14,426 bases of DNA. Source: JBHAEC01 sp041855385. GTDB taxonomy: Bacteria; Bacillota; Negativicutes; Veillonellales; Veillonellaceae. Within the stretch, counting starts at the first letter, position 1, and each line of letters opens with the position of its first letter. The notes beneath the pieces are model-generated. The model was not told where the DNA came from and searched no databases. It saw nothing but the letters and a program-made list of their open reading frames with translations. Both the position numbers and the translations under genes were made by a program. The stretch spans positions 1-14,426 of the forward strand of contig JBHAEC010000005.1 in NCBI GenBank assembly GCA_041855385.1. Direction: 5' to 3'. Below are positions 14,142-14,426 of the stretch, piece by piece.

Positions 14142-14426
14142 TTACTCTCCCAACGCACGTACGGCACTAATTATCGTTTTATCATTAATATCTTTTACAG
14201 AATAATAATTGGCCCGTAATTCTTTTGCCAATTTTTTGGCGATACCCAAAGAGATGAACTCTCTTTCCGTATCAATAACAATAGACTTTATATTTAACTT
14301 ATATAGCTTCTCCGCTTCTGTCCTTGCTGCTTCTACGGGAGGCACATTTCCCTTCGCCCACGTTGCACGACCGTCCGTTACCAAAAGCAACACAGGATCT
14401 GCGTGAGATTCACGCAACATGAGCCT
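14142..14426 (-). CDS. VWA-domain chelatase subunit, BchD/ChlD type (5' end outside window)
   Basis: The last 94 residues of a protein open to the window edge. They show the second half of a von Willebrand A domain as in Mg/Co-chelatase D subunits: VLLLVTDGRAT (about 12-22, the TDG of the MIDAS site), then KLNIKSIVIDTE, LGIAKKLAKELRANYYSVKDI and a C-terminal helix. The first MIDAS motif (DxSxS) and any fused AAA+ (BchI-like) domain would be upstream and cannot be seen. Tight coupling to cobN, 2 nt apart, indicates that the two proteins form one chelatase: this subunit helps couple ATP hydrolysis to metal transfer. It could be a stand-alone D subunit or an I-D fusion. Confidence 0.85.
   Translation of the reverse strand, partial: RLMLRESHADPVLLLVTDGRATWAKGNVPPVEAARTEAEKLYKLNIKSIVIDTEREFISLGIAKKLAKELRANYYSVKDINDKTIISAVRALGE

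Noticed and set aside
1..14426. tRNA, rRNA, CRISPR arrays, insertion sequences or prophage genes
   Set aside because: No cloverleaf, repeat-spacer array, transposase motif or terminal inverted repeat pair was seen anywhere in the window.

Overview
The window reads as chromosomal DNA from a strictly anaerobic, low-to-moderate GC Clostridia-type Firmicute. The strongest clue is a complete SCIFF peptide gene (six cysteines in a 46-residue precursor) with its radical SAM/SPASM maturase, a pair characteristic of Clostridia. A FeoAB ferrous-iron system and a [NiFe]-hydrogenase maturation cluster also fit an anaerobe. Every gene I can support lies on the minus strand, so the order of transcription runs from high to low coordinates.

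Layout, from the 5' end of transcription: (1) 14426-10417: the C-terminal end of a VWA-domain metallochelatase subunit (BchD/ChlD type) directly followed by a full CobN-type large chelatase subunit. (2) 10416-9451: a promoter (TTGACA-17-TACAAT), a roughly 120-nt leader that can fold and carries a tandem 9-nt repeat, a group II ECF transporter S component, and a strong 15-bp intrinsic terminator. (3) 9450-6331: an AT-rich region, a promoter (TTGACA-17-TATCCT) with a probable operator, feoA, feoB, a hairpin, and a 50-aa FeoB-associated Cys-rich membrane protein. (4) 6300-6029: a promoter, the SCIFF precursor gene and a terminator. (5) 5960-1: an extended -10 promoter, then the SCIFF maturase, hypF, hypC, hypD and hypE. 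These five are tightly spaced or overlapping, and hypE runs off the window.

The genes form coherent modules. FeoA, FeoB and the small Cys-rich protein import Fe(II). ScfA is the ribosomal peptide substrate and ScfB installs its thioether crosslinks. HypF and HypE make the thiocyanate ligand precursor, and HypC-HypD assemble the Fe(CN)2CO unit of [NiFe] hydrogenase; hypA, hypB and hydrogenase structural genes are not in view. CobN plus the VWA subunit insert (or possibly remove) a metal in a tetrapyrrole.

Most worth a second look: the SCIFF maturase appears to be the first gene of the hyp operon and is separated from its own peptide gene by a terminator plus a separate promoter; the CobN/VWA pair sits near iron uptake in an apparent anaerobe, so its metal and direction of reaction are open; and the ECF S-component gene has a structured leader that I cannot assign to a known riboswitch class.
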